In this document: one piece after another, positions 5,473-5,537 of the stretch | How the letters are laid out: every line of letters starts with the position of its first letter | Position numbering within the stretch: the stretch's first letter is position 1 | Assembly (NCBI GenBank): GCA_964564165.1 | Contig: CAZLZZ010000195.1 | Coordinates: 1-5,537 of the forward strand | Length of the DNA: 5,537 bases | Direction: 5' to 3' | From: NORP309 sp964564165 | GTDB lineage: Bacteria > Pseudomonadota > Gammaproteobacteria > Xanthomonadales > Marinicellaceae | The notes under the pieces: generated by a model | What the model saw: only the letters and a program-made list of their open reading frames with translations | What the model was told of the DNA's origin: nothing | Databases searched by the model: none | Translations under genes and position numbers: made by a program

Positions 5473-5537
5473 ATGTATTCACTATGTAATGGCCTAATAA
5501 ACTCGGAGACATTTTTAGCCTTATAATAGACACCAGA

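Noticed and set aside
5367..5537. Minus-strand frame open from the window edge for 56 codons (SGVYYKAKNVSEF...)
   Set aside because: It has no visible start, overlaps the 44-codon frame almost entirely and shows no recognised motif; it cannot be judged without sequence beyond the window.
4842..5537. CRISPR array or tRNA gene in the gene-poor right end
   Set aside because: No regularly spaced direct repeats and no cloverleaf with a T-loop GTTCRA-type sequence were found on either strand.

Overview
The window looks like a piece of an AT-rich proteobacterial chromosome, most likely gammaproteobacterial. This rests on the style of the proteins (acetoacetyl-CoA synthetase, a LysR regulator of the AAATTGAT-operator type, a cytochrome b561 and a periplasmic metallo-hydrolase), on low-GC codon choice and on conventional stop codons. 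No rRNA, tRNA or other marker is present, so genus and species cannot be given from the sequence.

Layout. 1-121: leader of the first gene. 122-2230 (+): acetoacetyl-CoA synthetase (aacS), carrying an unusual extra segment before the ATP-binding loop; part of that segment is encoded by a small hairpin that resembles a widespread intergenic repeat. 2231-2357: short AT-rich gap between convergent genes. 2358-3245 (-): LysR-family regulator. 3246-3353: divergent control region with a small palindrome and candidate promoters for both directions. 3354-3935 (+) and 3945-4841 (+): a tight two-gene operon, an inner-membrane diheme cytochrome b561 followed 9 bases later by an exported, zinc-binding MBL-fold hydrolase. 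A run of 26 undetermined bases (4796-4821) hides the last few codons of the hydrolase.

4842-5537 holds no long gene and looks like a decayed, repeat-bearing accessory stretch. It contains a short region open in frames of both strands, the remains of a small exported-protein gene on the minus strand (5013-5338), a 104-bp miniature inverted-repeat element (5155-5258) inserted in that gene with a perfect 8-bp target duplication, and, near the window end, a 44-codon frame that overlaps the broken gene's start by ATGA and begins inside a long hairpin (5436-5472).

How the parts work together. AacS would activate acetoacetate to acetoacetyl-CoA and stands alone. The LysR protein probably controls the divergent cytochrome b561/MBL operon, which joins a quinone-linked membrane electron carrier to a periplasmic hydrolase of unknown substrate. 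The most notable observations are the miniature transposon with its clean target duplication inside a signal-peptide gene, and the repeat-like hairpin read in frame inside aacS.
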